Source: Deltaproteobacteria bacterium (GTDB lineage Bacteria; Desulfobacterota; Desulfobulbia; Desulfobulbales; Desulfocapsaceae). From it: a DNA stretch of 64,000 nt. The stretch lies in the NCBI GenBank assembly GCA_026388715.1, contig JAPLJF010000001.1, positions 106,126-170,125 of the forward strand, read 5' to 3'. Below are positions 48,071-57,100 of this stretch, in pieces. The notes under the pieces are model-generated. The model worked only from the letters and a program-made list of their open reading frames with translations, searched no databases and was not told the origin of the DNA. A program made the translations under genes and the position numbers. How positions within the stretch are numbered: the stretch's first letter is position 1; every line of letters starts with the position of its first letter.

Positions 48071-49165
48071 ATGGCATATACACCAGTTGTAGGAATCTCG
48101 ATTCGGTATCAGTTGGAGGACCGGGAAGAGGAAATTTTATCCCCCTTTGCGACCTTAAATAAAAACTCGTTGGGCCGCAGGGCTCTGGAAGAGGACGATG
48201 GGTGTGATATCCGGATGCCTTTTCAGCGGGATCGGGATCGTATTACCCATTCCAAGACGTTTCGGCGGTTGAAACATAAGACCCAGGTCTTTCTGGCGCC
48301 GGCTGGCGACCATTATCGTACCCGGTTGACCCATGTTCTTGAGGTCTCGCAGATTGCGCGGACCATTGCCGCCGCCCTCTGTCTTAACGAGGCCTTGACC
48401 GAGGCCATTGCCCTTGGCCATGATCTGGGGCATACCCCTTTTGGTCATGCTGGTGAAGCGACTTTGAACGAACTGCATCCAGGCGGGTTCCGCCATTATG
48501 TGCACAGTCTGCGGGTGGTTGATTTTCTGGAGAATCGAGGTAAGGGGTTGAATCTCACCTTTGAGGTTAGAAACGGGATTGTCAAGCACTCCAAAGGCCG
48601 CAATGATATCCTGCCGGATAACACCTCGGAACTTCCGGCAACCATGGAAGGGCAGGTGGTGCGGGTGGCAGATATCATTGCCTATGTCAATCATGATATG
48701 GACGATGCCCTGCGGGCCGGAATTATACAAGAAAGCGATCTGCCGGCGGATATCAAGGCGGTGGTGGGAGATCGTCATTCCAAGAGAACCGGGGCCATGG
48801 TCCGGGATCTGATTGTCGAGACCCTGGCTGCCGGTGACGGCAGGCTGCATCTCAGTCATAAAATGCTCAAGGCGATTACCGATCTGCGGATCTTTCTCTA
48901 TGAAAATGTGTATCGATTTTACAAGGTCCATAACGAATTTGAGAAGGCCCAGCGGGTAATCCGTGATCTCTATCATTATTTTCTTGAAAACGGTCTGATG
49001 GAGCGTAACGGGATCTCATGGCAACCCAAGACTTCAAAAAATGTCTGGGCCAGCGACAAGATAGCGCATAGAAGGGTCTGTGATTTTATTGCCGGGATGA
49101 CCGACCGCTATGCCCTGAGTCTTTATGAACATATTTTTTTACCTCAGCCTTGGAATGTGCGATAA
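48071..49165 (+). CDS. dgt: Deoxyguanosinetriphosphate triphosphohydrolase-like protein
   Basis: 364 residues from the ATG at 48071; upstream codons read into the repeat. HD-domain metal ligands are visible: [14 protein letters not shown] (His), [18 protein letters not shown] (His-Asp and His) and [12 protein letters not shown] (Asp). It converts dNTPs, classically dGTP, to the nucleoside plus triphosphate. This is the shorter type 2 form found outside the enterobacteria. Substrate preference cannot be read from sequence. Confidence 0.92.
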   Translation: MAYTPVVGISIRYQLEDREEEILSPFATLNKNSLGRRALEEDDGCDIRMPFQRDRDRITHSKTFRRLKHKTQVFLAPAGDHYRTRLTHVLEVSQIARTIAAALCLNEALTEAIALGHDLGHTPFGHAGEATLNELHPGGFRHYVHSLRVVDFLENRGKGLNLTFEVRNGIVKHSKGRNDILPDNTSELPATMEGQVVRVADIIAYVNHDMDDALRAGIIQESDLPADIKAVVGDRHSKRTGAMVRDLIVETLAAGDGRLHLSHKMLKAITDLRIFLYENVYRFYKVHNEFEKAQRVIRDLYHYFLENGLMERNGISWQPKTSKNVWASDKIAHRRVCDFIAGMTDRYALSLYEHIFLPQPWNVR

Positions 49166-49224
49166 AGGATCGCTGAGTCACGAAGTGGTCTTGTCAGAAT
49201 CTTAAATCTTAAATTTTGAAACGT

Positions 49225-51882
49225 ATGAACAATATATTGAGTAAGGGATATGAGTTTGCCAGTGTCGAAGAAAAGTGGCTTCAACGCTGGACCGAGGAAA
49301 AATGTTTTCAGGCCACCATGGTAGAGGGCCGGCCCTCCTTCTCTATTGTCATTCCCCCGCCCAATGTGACCGGGGTCCTGCATGTGGGCCATGCCCTGAA
49401 CAATACCATGCAGGATGTGCTGGTGCGCTATCACCGGATGCGGGGTGACAATACGGTGTGGGTGCCGGGTACCGATCATGCCGGTATTGCCACCCAGAAT
49501 GTGGTGGAGCGGCAGTTGGCGACCGAGGGCAAGACCCGGCATGACCTTGGCCGCGAGGAATTTATCAAAAAGGTCTGGACCTGGCGGGCGGAGAAGGGCG
49601 GGACGATTATCCGCCAGCTCAAGCGTCTGGGCGCCTCCTGTGACTGGGACCGGGAACGGTTCACCATGGATGAAGGGTTGTCCACGGCCGTCCGCGAGGT
49701 CTTTGTCCGCCTCTATCACGAGGGGCTGATTTATAAGGGGGATTATATTGTCAACTGGTGCCCCCGCTGTCAGACGGCCCTGGCTGATGATGAGGTGGAG
49801 CACGAGGATAAGAAAGGCAAGTTGTATCATCTCCGCTATCCCTTTGCCGACGGCAGCGACCATGTGGTGGTGGCCACCACCCGGCCGGAGACCATGCTTG
49901 GCGATACGGCGGTGGCGGTCCATCCTGATGATGAGCGCTATGCCCATCTGGCAGGGGTTGGCATCAAGCTGCCCTTGAGCGACCGGATCATCCCCATTGT
50001 CTTTGACCATCATGTGCAGAAGGATTTCGGGACCGGCGCCCTGAAGGTCACGCCGGCCCATGACCGGGATGACTATGAGATCGGCCGGCGTCATGACCTG
50101 GAGATCCTCAAGGTCATGGACAGCAGCGGTCATATGAATGAAAGTGCCGGCGTCTATGCCGGGCTTGATCGTTTTGCCTGCCGGAAGAGAATTGTCGAGG
50201 ATCTGGAGCGCCTGGGGTTTCTCGATCGGATCGAGGACTATGATCACGCAGTCGGTCAGTGCTATCGCTGCAAGACCGTGGTCGAAGCCACAACCTCCCT
50301 GCAGTGGTTTGTTTCCGTAAAACCCCTGGCGGCAAAGGCGGTGGCGGCAGTGCGCGACGGACGGATCAATATCTATCCCAAGACCTGGTATAACACCTTT
50401 TACTCGTGGATGGATAATATCCGGGACTGGTGTATCTCGCGGCAGATCTGGTGGGGGCATCGGGTTCCGGCCTGGACCTGTCAGGCGTGCGGAGAGATGA
50501 TTGTCGCCTCGGTGGATCCGACCAGTTGTCCGCAATGTGGCTCTGCTGATTTGAACCAGGAAACAGATGTGCTGGATACCTGGTTTTCTTCAGCCCTCTG
50601 GCCCTTTTCCACGCTCGGCTGGCCGGAGCAGACCAAAGAACTTGCCATGTTTTATCCCACATCCGTGCTGATCACCAGTTTTGATATCCTCTTTTTCTGG
50701 GTGGCGCGGATGATGATGATGGGGCTGCACATCATGGATGAAGTGCCGTTTCGGGATGTCTATCTCCATGCCTTGGTGCGTGACAAGCATGGCAAGAAGA
50801 TGTCCAAGTCCACCGGCAATGTGATTGATCCATTGGAGGTGATCGCGAAATATGGGACGGACGCCCTCCGTTTTACCCTGACCGCCTTTGCCGCCCAGGG
50901 ACGGGAGATCAAACTGGATGAGGAGCGTATTGATGGTTATCGTTTTTTTATCAACAAGATCTGGAATGCGGCCCGTTTTGCCCTGATGCATGTCGGAGAG
51001 GCTGACGCGATGCGATGCGGGGAAGTTGGCAATCCACAGGATCTGCCTTTGATCCATCAGTGGATCCTCAGCCGTACCGCTGCCACCACCACTGAGGTGC
51101 GGGCAGCCCTTGACGGCTATCGTTTTAATGATGCGGCCTCTGTCCTCTATCAGTTTATCTGGTATGAGTTCTGTGACTGGTATCTGGAGTGGATCAAGCC
51201 GGATCTGTTCAGCAAGGATGAGGATGTCAAGGATCAGGCCCGGAGTGTGCTGTTACTGGTTCTTGAAACCGTTCTCAAGCTGATTCATCCCATTATCCCC
51301 TTTGTTACCGAGGAGATCTGGAGTGTCCTGCCGGGTGAGCGCAAGACCTTGATGACCAGTGCCTATCCCGAGGTCAACAAGATCTGGCTCAACAGCGGGG
51401 CCGAAGGAGAGGTGGAACTGCTCATGGGGGTTATCACCGGTATCCGTAATATCCGGGCGGAGGCCGATGTCCATCCCTCCATGCAGATCGAGGCCTTTAT
51501 CCTCTGTCCTTCCCCGGAGCGTATTGCTTTCTTGAAGTCCTTTGCCGCCACCATTGCCGATCTGACCCGGCTCAGCTCCCTGGTGGTCATCAGCGATGGA
51601 GAAAAACCGGACGATGCCGCTACCTATCTCTATAAGGATATGGAGATTTATGTTCCCCTCAAGGGGCTGGTGGATGTGGAGAAAGAGATGGCCAAGCTTG
51701 CCCGTGAGCGGCAGAAGGTCGAGGCCAAGCTTGCCCAGATCAATGCTAAATTGGTCAGTGAAAAATTCCTGAACAATGCCCCAGCCGATGTGGTGATGAA
51801 GGAAAAAGAGAAAAAAGAGGAGCTGGATGCGACCCTGGCTAAAATCGCGGAATCTGAACAACGGTTGAGAAATCTTGGATAA
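49225..51882 (+). CDS. valS: Valine-tRNA ligase
   Basis: 885 residues from the ATG at 49225; a TTG three codons upstream is possible. Class I signatures: HVGH in GVLHVGHALN and KMSKS in GKKMSKSTGNVIDP. The editing domain has TTRPETMLGDTAVAVHP, and a C-terminal coiled-coil arm (EKEMAKLARERQKVEAKLAQ) completes the family layout. It charges tRNA-Val and edits Thr. Its stop overlaps the nadC start by 8 bp. Confidence 0.98.
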   Translation: MNNILSKGYEFASVEEKWLQRWTEEKCFQATMVEGRPSFSIVIPPPNVTGVLHVGHALNNTMQDVLVRYHRMRGDNTVWVPGTDHAGIATQNVVERQLATEGKTRHDLGREEFIKKVWTWRAEKGGTIIRQLKRLGASCDWDRERFTMDEGLSTAVREVFVRLYHEGLIYKGDYIVNWCPRCQTALADDEVEHEDKKGKLYHLRYPFADGSDHVVVATTRPETMLGDTAVAVHPDDERYAHLAGVGIKLPLSDRIIPIVFDHHVQKDFGTGALKVTPAHDRDDYEIGRRHDLEILKVMDSSGHMNESAGVYAGLDRFACRKRIVEDLERLGFLDRIEDYDHAVGQCYRCKTVVEATTSLQWFVSVKPLAAKAVAAVRDGRINIYPKTWYNTFYSWMDNIRDWCISRQIWWGHRVPAWTCQACGEMIVASVDPTSCPQCGSADLNQETDVLDTWFSSALWPFSTLGWPEQTKELAMFYPTSVLITSFDILFFWVARMMMMGLHIMDEVPFRDVYLHALVRDKHGKKMSKSTGNVIDPLEVIAKYGTDALRFTLTAFAAQGREIKLDEERIDGYRFFINKIWNAARFALMHVGEADAMRCGEVGNPQDLPLIHQWILSRTAATTTEVRAALDGYRFNDAASVLYQFIWYEFCDWYLEWIKPDLFSKDEDVKDQARSVLLLVLETVLKLIHPIIPFVTEEIWSVLPGERKTLMTSAYPEVNKIWLNSGAEGEVELLMGVITGIRNIRAEADVHPSMQIEAFILCPSPERIAFLKSFAATIADLTRLSSLVVISDGEKPDDAATYLYKDMEIYVPLKGLVDVEKEMAKLARERQKVEAKLAQINAKLVSEKFLNNAPADVVMKEKEKKEELDATLAKIAESEQRLRNLG

Positions 51883-52711
51883 GGCGGCCCTCCATATCCT
51901 GATCCGTTCCTTTCTGGCCGAGGATATCGGGCGTGGCGATTTGACCAGTGAATCGATTTTTAGCCAGGACGAGATGGGGATGGCTCGAATTGTGGCCAGG
52001 GAGTCTTTTGTCATGGCTGGCGGTGAAGCGGTGGCCGCCGAGGTCTTTTGGGTGCAGAATCCTGCCATTATGGTGGCAGGGATGGTGGCAGATGGTACCA
52101 GGGTTGCGGCGGGTGATATTCTGTTCACGGTGGCCGGTCCGGTTGTCGATCTGTTAAAGGCCGAACGGGTGGCCCTGAATCTGTTGCAGCGACTTTCGGG
52201 TATTGCCACCCTCACCGCCCGGTTTGTGGAGCAGGTTCAGTCATATCCGGTCCGGATCACGGATACCCGCAAAACCACACCTGGCCTGCGTATGTTCGAA
52301 AAATATGCGGTTCAGGTTGGCGGCGGCTATAATCACCGTTTTAACCTTGCCGACGGAATCCTCATCAAGGACAATCACATCGCCGCATGTGGATCGATTG
52401 CACACGCGGTGTCCCTGCTGCGGCGGAAAATTCCTCATACCCTGCGCATCGAGGTGGAAACCGATACCCTGGAGCAGGTGCGGGAGTGTCTGGCCTGCGG
52501 GGTGGATATCATTATGCTTGATAACATGGATACTGCCATGATGGAGGAGGCGGTTCGCCTCATCGCCACCCGAGCCCTTGTTGAGGCTTCGGGCGGCATT
52601 ACCCTGGAGTCGGTGCTGGCCGTGGCCCGATGCGGGGTGGATATTGTTTCCATTGGCGCGCTTACCCATTCGGCCCCCTCTTGTGATATCGGTATGGACT
52701 GGGTTGTTTGA
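51875..52711 (+). CDS. nadC: Nicotinate-nucleotide pyrophosphorylase (carboxylating)
   Basis: 278 residues. It starts with TTG at 51875 inside valS; no ATG lies nearby and the family N terminus (LIRSFLAEDIGRGDLTSE) follows at once. Quinolinate/PRPP-binding motifs are seen: ITDTRKTTPGLRMFEKYAV, GGGYNHRFNLADGILIKDNH and EVETDTLEQ, with the barrel closing at ASGGITLESV and VDIVSIGALTHS. It forms nicotinate mononucleotide from quinolinate in NAD synthesis. Confidence 0.95.
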   Translation: MDKAALHILIRSFLAEDIGRGDLTSESIFSQDEMGMARIVARESFVMAGGEAVAAEVFWVQNPAIMVAGMVADGTRVAAGDILFTVAGPVVDLLKAERVALNLLQRLSGIATLTARFVEQVQSYPVRITDTRKTTPGLRMFEKYAVQVGGGYNHRFNLADGILIKDNHIAACGSIAHAVSLLRRKIPHTLRIEVETDTLEQVRECLACGVDIIMLDNMDTAMMEEAVRLIATRALVEASGGITLESVLAVARCGVDIVSIGALTHSAPSCDIGMDWVV

Positions 52712-52796
52712 ATTATTTCTTGATTCTTGAGGCGTGAATGTGCAATACTGAATCGAATTAATGGAAGACCTAGGATATGCTCCCGGCTTGAATGTT

Positions 52797-52951
52797 GAAG
52801 CCGTTGTAATGAAATAATGTCGTCGTCTGGATGGTTAGATGGTATAAGGAGTTGGCGCTCTTTCTCCATTCATGGAGCGAGCGACACTGGGCCATCCATG
52901 GCCTGCGTAACGAAATGGTCAGAAAGGTAATAGTTATTTCGTAACGGCTCC
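52797..52951 (-). repeat. Best-preserved MITE-like repeat copy
   Basis: 155 bp with inverted ends: AAGCCGTTGTAATGAAATAA on the left, and GAGCCGTTACGAAATAACTA read from the right on the complement. The core palindrome GGCCATCCATGGCC is at 52890-52903, flanked by CACTG and TGC. A second stem, CGTAACGAAATGGTCAG with TTATTTCGTAACG, lies at the right end. It fills most of the 277-bp gap between nadC and the next gene. Confidence 0.7.
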
Positions 52952-52988
52952 TAACAAGCAGATCTCTCTTGGAAAAGGAAAAGCGATT

Positions 52989-53795
52989 ATGCGTTGCCCT
53001 AAATGTGGATATATCTCGTTTGATCATTTGGATAGTTGTCGAAAGTGTCATAAACCAACAGCTCAGAGTGAATTCAAGGGGACAACGTATCCTGTTCTAG
53101 TCCCGAGTTTTCTTCAATCATCTCAAGAAATTCCTGACAGTGGGTTCGATGAGGATATGGTTGTTGATGAGGATATGGTGGATGTTCTTGATCCTGATCT
53201 AGATCTGCTTGCTGTCGGGAATAATGATAATGTTGTGGGGCAATCGGCGGAGAGAGAGATTTCTATCGGTGATGATTTTGAGATTGCCTTTAACGCTGAT
53301 CAAAAAGAGGATAATCTGTCTTTAGATGAAGACGATTTGGCGATAGATACCAGCCGTTTTGCAGATGTGCCAATCAATATGCAGGCGGTACAGGAGACGC
53401 AACCTGTGCAGTTTGCAATTCCGGAAGGATTGGCTGATATTTCCGACTTGGCCCGTCCGGCTGCTGGAGCAGAATCGAAGAGTGAGCTTGCTGTTCATCT
53501 TGGAGATGATGATCTGAACCTGGACGACCTGAATCTGTCCCTTGGCGGTGAGAAAGCAAGTATTGCAGTGTCATCTGCCGTTGATGATGAACTTGCTCTT
53601 CTCTCTCTTGACGATATTGACCTTTCTGGTGGTTTGGAAGTTGCTCCTTTGTCTCCGCCTGCGCCATTGCCTTCTCGTCCGGTGGATGACGATCTGAATT
53701 TTGATCTTGATCTAGGGACACTTGGAGAGGAAAAGGACCGACCGCAGAAGAAGGAGTTGGATGATCTGCCCGAATTGACGCTCTCTCTTGAGTGA
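52989..53795 (+). CDS. Acidic protein with N-terminal zinc ribbon, function unknown
   Basis: 268 residues. The first 21 residues form a CxxC...CxxC zinc ribbon (MRCPKCGYISFDHLDSCRKC). The rest is strongly acidic, low-complexity and probably unfolded, with repeated Asp/Leu-rich motifs (DEDMVVDEDMVDVLDPDLD, DDDLNLDDLNLSL, DDDLNFDLDLGTLGEE). No enzyme signature or membrane segment is visible. Zinc-ribbon proteins with acidic tails of this kind are common in related genomes, but I cannot assign a function. A tRNA-Phe gene follows. Confidence 0.8.
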   Translation: MRCPKCGYISFDHLDSCRKCHKPTAQSEFKGTTYPVLVPSFLQSSQEIPDSGFDEDMVVDEDMVDVLDPDLDLLAVGNNDNVVGQSAEREISIGDDFEIAFNADQKEDNLSLDEDDLAIDTSRFADVPINMQAVQETQPVQFAIPEGLADISDLARPAAGAESKSELAVHLGDDDLNLDDLNLSLGGEKASIAVSSAVDDELALLSLDDIDLSGGLEVAPLSPPAPLPSRPVDDDLNFDLDLGTLGEEKDRPQKKELDDLPELTLSLE

Positions 53796-53889
53796 TGGTC
53801 TCGATAAAAGCCGTCAATATCGCGTTAGGAGAGAAATTGATTGACAAGAAAAAAGATGTCGGGTAATTAAGCTCCGTTGTAAATGATGT

Positions 53890-53965
<76 letters not shown>

Positions 53966-54058
53966 TTTGTTTGTTAAGATTGTGATAGAATATGTTAATA
54001 TTGTTAACATATTCTATTTTTTTAGTAAAATGTACATTTTCTGTATATTCCTTTATCT

Positions 54059-54099
54059 TGAACCCTCGTTGAATATAGTATTCGACGAGGGTTTTTTTT
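54059..54099 (+). terminator. Terminator after tRNA-Phe
   Basis: AACCCTCGTTGAATA and TATTCGACGAGGGTT form a long stem with a 3-nt loop, running into eight T residues. Confidence 0.88.
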
Positions 54100-54527
54100 A
54101 TGTCTGCCCGTTTTCCTCATTGTTTTTATGAGGTCGGTCGTTGATGGTTGGACTCGCAAATGAGTTATGCCGCTTTTTTTATATTACCCAACCGGCGCTT
54201 GAAGGTCACCGGAGAAAAATAGTCAATCCTTCTGTCTCCTTTGGTGGTTACAGAAGATTCCCATGTATTGTGTGATCTTCTGAATTCTTTTCTCATGGTT
54301 TGATAACCGCAGTTTCAGTTAATCCAGAGTGGCGTTGATGTCTTGTATGCTGAAAACTTGCCCGCAGTTACCAATCTCACGGCTGTTTCCCAGAATTTTT
54401 CTGGTGAAGTGGTCATTCTGTTTTTATATGTTGTCCAGTCGGTTGTATCTTCCTTCATTTAGTATCCATTCCTTCCCGCCTACCTCATATCACTTATTGT
54501 CTGCCTCTATAATATCAAGGAAATATA
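54100..54527. other. Gene-free stretch downstream of tRNA-Phe
   Basis: About 430 bp with no convincing frame, ribosome site or repeat. Base composition is more A/T-rich than the flanking genes. It sits directly 3' of a tRNA, a common integration position, but I see no att-like duplication of the tRNA end. Confidence 0.5.
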
Positions 54528-54570
54528 GAAAAGGGTTATATCTGGCCATTGGTCAAATATGATCCTTTTC
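54528..54570. promoter_or_regulatory. Candidate upstream activator site 1 (43-bp inverted repeat)
   Basis: GAAAAGGGTTATAT ... AAATATGATCCTTTTC. It matches 61163-61205 at 31 of 43 positions and has the same distance, about 96 bp, to a sigma-54 promoter. It is likely a binding site for a sigma-54 activator, though a hairpin in RNA is possible. Confidence 0.6.
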
Positions 54571-54663
54571 TATGATGGTTTTTGATGATCCTATAGATGT
54601 TATTTAAGCTAATTGTTACTGAAAATCAAGATGATAGGTAAGGTAACATTAAGTGTTTAGAGC

Positions 54664-54681
54664 CTGGTACAAATATTGCTT
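54664..54681 (+). promoter_or_regulatory. Sigma-54 promoter 1
   Basis: TGGTACAAATATTGCTTA. GG at 54666-54667 and GC at 54678-54679 are separated by exactly 10 bases, the invariant -24/-12 spacing, and TTGCT matches the -12 box. It lies 88 bp before the first small gene of the redox island. Confidence 0.75.
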
Positions 54682-54768
54682 ATTATATGTTGAATGGCAT
54701 ACGGTGACGTGTGGAGACAGACCGTGCAATAACCCATAAGGGGAACATAACACAGAAAGGAGAATGTC

Positions 54769-55071
54769 ATGACAAGTAAAAACTACTGCAGAATTATGGA
54801 CATGGAACTGACTGGTTGGAAGGCAAAGCTCTATGATGTCATCAGCAAAATAGACAAATTGCCTACCGGCGATAAACAGAAAATGTATGAGGATGTAAAT
54901 GCCCTTCATATTATCATGGCAGAGCTGGATGAGAAGATTGATCAATTGAGAACCAATTGTCCCATTGACTGGAAGCCGGAAAAGGAGAAGATAGCCTCTA
55001 AACTGGCCGATCTCGGTAGCAAGTATGGTCGTACAGCCAATCAGCTCTTTGATTATGACATCGGCGGATAA
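54769..55071 (+). CDS. Small helical protein, first gene of the redox island
   Basis: 100 residues with GAAAGGAGAATGTC before the ATG. The sequence is mostly charged helix (EVDALHII-like heptads: YEDVNALHIIMAELDEKIDQL), with single cysteines at about 7 and 64. It has no signal peptide or known motif, and I do not recognise the family. It lies directly after sigma-54 promoter 1, so it is probably the promoter-proximal member of the stress operon. It shares its small size and helical character with the protein at 55872. Confidence 0.78.
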   Translation: MTSKNYCRIMDMELTGWKAKLYDVISKIDKLPTGDKQKMYEDVNALHIIMAELDEKIDQLRTNCPIDWKPEKEKIASKLADLGSKYGRTANQLFDYDIGG

Positions 55072-55134
55072 AGGGGCCGTTTATAATTGAGTTGAAAAAA
55101 TTGTTGGCATGCAATTGAATGCTTACCAACCGTG

Positions 55135-55293
55135 GTGAATATCAGAAAAATATTAAGCATTCAAAGGAAGAAGACTCTTCCTCTTCTCTCGGAAGCCATA
55201 TCCCAAAAGGGGTACCTTTACAAAAGCCTCTATGATCCGAAACCTCTCAATGAGGCCTATAATCTTTTGCAGGATATATCTTCAACCAGTTAA
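55135..55293 (+). CDS. Possible 52-residue protein with GTG start
   Basis: A short frame from GTG at 55135 to TAA at 55293. Its second half reads as plausible coding sequence (SEAISQKGYLYKSLYDPKP, then LNEAYNLLQDISS). There is no ribosome site and no ATG, so it may be a decayed gene or a leader. It occupies the 308-bp gap between the first small gene and the DsrC paralogue, which otherwise shows nothing. Confidence 0.3.
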   Translation: MNIRKILSIQRKKTLPLLSEAISQKGYLYKSLYDPKPLNEAYNLLQDISSTS

Positions 55294-55379
55294 TGAACGA
55301 AGCGAGTATGTCCGTATTGCGATTTATTTATTGGGTAGTCTTGCAATTTAACACGACAACAAGGAGGTAAACCTAAACC

Positions 55380-55739
55380 ATGCCAACTATTGAAAGTGGT
55401 GGAAAACAGATTGCCATTGATAACAAGGGGTTTCTGGTCAACCTTGATGATTGGACTGAAGGTGTTGCTCAGACTATAGCCCAACAGGAAGGCTTGACTC
55501 CTTTAACTGATGAGCAGATGATAATAATCAAATTTCTGCGCGAATATTATAAGACCTTCGCCTCTTTTCCTATCTTAAACTATGTATGCAAAAATATTCA
55601 TCAACCGAAAGAATGTGTCAATGAGCAATTCGTCAATCCGGAAAAGGCCTGGAAGATTGCCGGCCTTCCTTTATTAGACGGTATTCATTTTGTATCGCTG
55701 GATGGAGGTAAGCATTATTTGATGGAAGAGTGTTGCTAA
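55380..55739 (+). CDS. DsrC/TusE-family protein lacking the canonical C-terminal cysteine pair
   Basis: 119 residues with AAGGAGG upstream. The family core is clear (FLVNLDDWTEGVAQTIAQ, LTDEQMIIIKFLREYY, NEQFVNPEKAWKIAGLP). In DsrC the last part reads CKIAGLPKPTGCV-like, with two redox cysteines 11 residues apart that carry the trisulfide. Here the first is Trp91, and the tail is replaced by a 20-residue extension ending in Cys118-Cys119. Cys70 and Cys79 are extra. It is therefore a divergent paralogue that may use the terminal CC pair, perhaps a regulator or sulfur carrier in stress. It lies within the sigma-54 island. Confidence 0.85.
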   Translation: MPTIESGGKQIAIDNKGFLVNLDDWTEGVAQTIAQQEGLTPLTDEQMIIIKFLREYYKTFASFPILNYVCKNIHQPKECVNEQFVNPEKAWKIAGLPLLDGIHFVSLDGGKHYLMEECC

Positions 55740-55871
55740 ACATCCAATCTGAAATCCGAGAAGGTAATACATACCTGAATCTCTGTTTGGCGGAGGTGCT
55801 GACCGCCATCAGTTAGTAGATCTGAACTTTTGCGAACCCATTAACTCCCAACCTCAGCAGGAGGAACCACC

Positions 55872-56177
55872 ATGCTCAAGCAGAAAGATATGGAAGATTC
55901 TATGCTTTATGCCCACAAGAATTTTATGGATAATCTTGAAAAAAGTCTCGATATTTTGGCAGTGGAACTTAAACAGGCCAAGGAGATGACCTCCATATGC
56001 AATGACGAGTGGTGCAACGCCACTGAGTCCTATATCGATGATATGCACAAGAACCTCTATGCTATCAGTGAGCCTCGCTGGCTACCTGATCAAGACTCCC
56101 GCAGACTCAAACAATTGCGGACAAGAATCCGCGACCTCTACAGAGATTTTGCCAATGTTAAAGGAAGTCATTCCTAA
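55872..56177 (+). CDS. Small helical protein of unknown function
   Basis: 101 residues after CAGGAGGAACCACC. The first half is a charged helix (LEKSLDILAVELKQAKEM), then CNDEWCNATESYIDDMHKNL with two cysteines five residues apart, then an arginine-rich helix (RRLKQLRTRIRDLYRDF). I do not recognise it. It lies between the DsrC paralogue and a ferredoxin, with the same orientation and similar spacing as the other members of the island. Confidence 0.75.
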   Translation: MLKQKDMEDSMLYAHKNFMDNLEKSLDILAVELKQAKEMTSICNDEWCNATESYIDDMHKNLYAISEPRWLPDQDSRRLKQLRTRIRDLYRDFANVKGSHS

Positions 56178-56341
56178 CCTGCGTTACTGACAGGGGTCGT
56201 TACGGAAAGTAATACGCACCAAGGTTGTTGTTGTCGCTGCGCAGACTGTTTTGCTGACTGCTGTCTGCGCAGACTCACTCTTTGGCTGATCTTGTTGGCC
56301 TGTTTGTGACTATGCATATAACTATCAGCGATGGAGGTACA

Positions 56342-56554
56342 ATGGATATCAGGACATGGGAAGGAGATAAGGTGAAGATCATGGTGGACTATGATAAGTG
56401 CAACGGCAATGGCGCTTGTGCGGAAATCTGTCCGACCAGTGTCTACGAGATTCAACAAGGGAAGACGGTTCCCGTTGCCATTGATGAGTGTATTGAATGC
56501 TGTGCCTGCGTTGAAAATTGTCCGATGGAGGCGATTGTGCATTCATCCTGTTAG
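56342..56554 (+). CDS. Small ferredoxin, one cluster motif altered
   Basis: 70 residues from the ATG at 56342, chosen because GGAGG precedes it. The second motif C50xxC53xxC56xxxC60P is complete for a [4Fe-4S] cluster. In the first, C20xxN23xxC26xxxC30P, the second ligand is Asn, so that cluster could be [3Fe-4S] or use another ligand. It is a candidate electron acceptor for the KorAB enzyme encoded 2 kb downstream, which has no ferredoxin subunit of its own. Confidence 0.85.
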   Translation: MDIRTWEGDKVKIMVDYDKCNGNGACAEICPTSVYEIQQGKTVPVAIDECIECCACVENCPMEAIVHSSC

Positions 56555-56682
56555 CATTCCATGCCTGGCCTACTAGTTAAGGGTGGAGAATCGAGCAAAA
56601 AGAGAAGAGCCGAGGGTATCTGTTCCGGCAAGACCACCGGAGGCGACCAGACGTCTTTTTAAAATCAGAGAGGAACACAGTC

Positions 56683-57060
56683 ATGACAGAAAAATTACAA
56701 ATCTATAAGTGTGAAATCTGTGGGAATATTGTGGAAATGCTTCACGCGGGAGAAGGTGAGCTTGTCTGTTGCGGAGCGCCGATGAAGCTGTTTAAGGAAA
56801 ACACCGTTGACGCGGCAAAAGAAAAGCATATCCCCGTGATCGAAAAGATCGAGGGTGGTTTCAGGGTAAAGGTCGGTAGTGTGGCCCATCCCATGGAAGA
56901 TAAACATTATATCGAGTGGATTGAAGCGATTACTGAAGACGGTAAGGTATACCGGCAGTTTCTCCATCCCGGAGAAAAACCGGAGGCCGTTTTCAAAATC
57001 GATGCAAGCAAGATAACCGCTCGGGAATATTGTAATTTACATGGCCTGTGGAAGGGATGA
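56683..57060 (+). CDS. dfx: Desulfoferrodoxin (2Fe superoxide reductase)
   Basis: 125 residues, the usual length. Centre I (desulforedoxin-type Fe) uses C10, C13, C29 and C30. Centre II has the E47-K48-H49 triad in KEKHIPV, plus [15 protein letters not shown] and C-terminal EYCNLHGLW, which give the four His and one Cys of the superoxide-reducing site. It reduces superoxide to peroxide without making O2, a hallmark of sulfate-reducer oxygen defence. A strong ribosome site (AGAGAGGAAC) precedes it. Confidence 0.97.
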   Translation: MTEKLQIYKCEICGNIVEMLHAGEGELVCCGAPMKLFKENTVDAAKEKHIPVIEKIEGGFRVKVGSVAHPMEDKHYIEWIEAITEDGKVYRQFLHPGEKPEAVFKIDASKITAREYCNLHGLWKG

Positions 57061-57100
57061 GCATGTTCTAATTATTCATTACATATAAAGAGGGAGCGCT

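Noticed and set aside
47800..48092. Several overlapping short frames upstream of dgt
   Set aside because: All fall within two opposed repeat copies and change frame repeatedly, with no coding character.
54329..54562. 77-codon frame in the gap before the redox island
   Set aside because: No ribosome site, low-complexity hydrophobic translation, and it overlaps the regulatory inverted repeat.
53966..54768. tRNA-Phe as an integration site for a genomic island
   Set aside because: No integrase and no duplicated tRNA 3' end were found within the window, so island status rests on gene content only.
56190..56225. GTCGTTACGGAAAGTAATACG as another repeat copy
   Set aside because: Only the start resembles the family end; no inverted partner or core follows.
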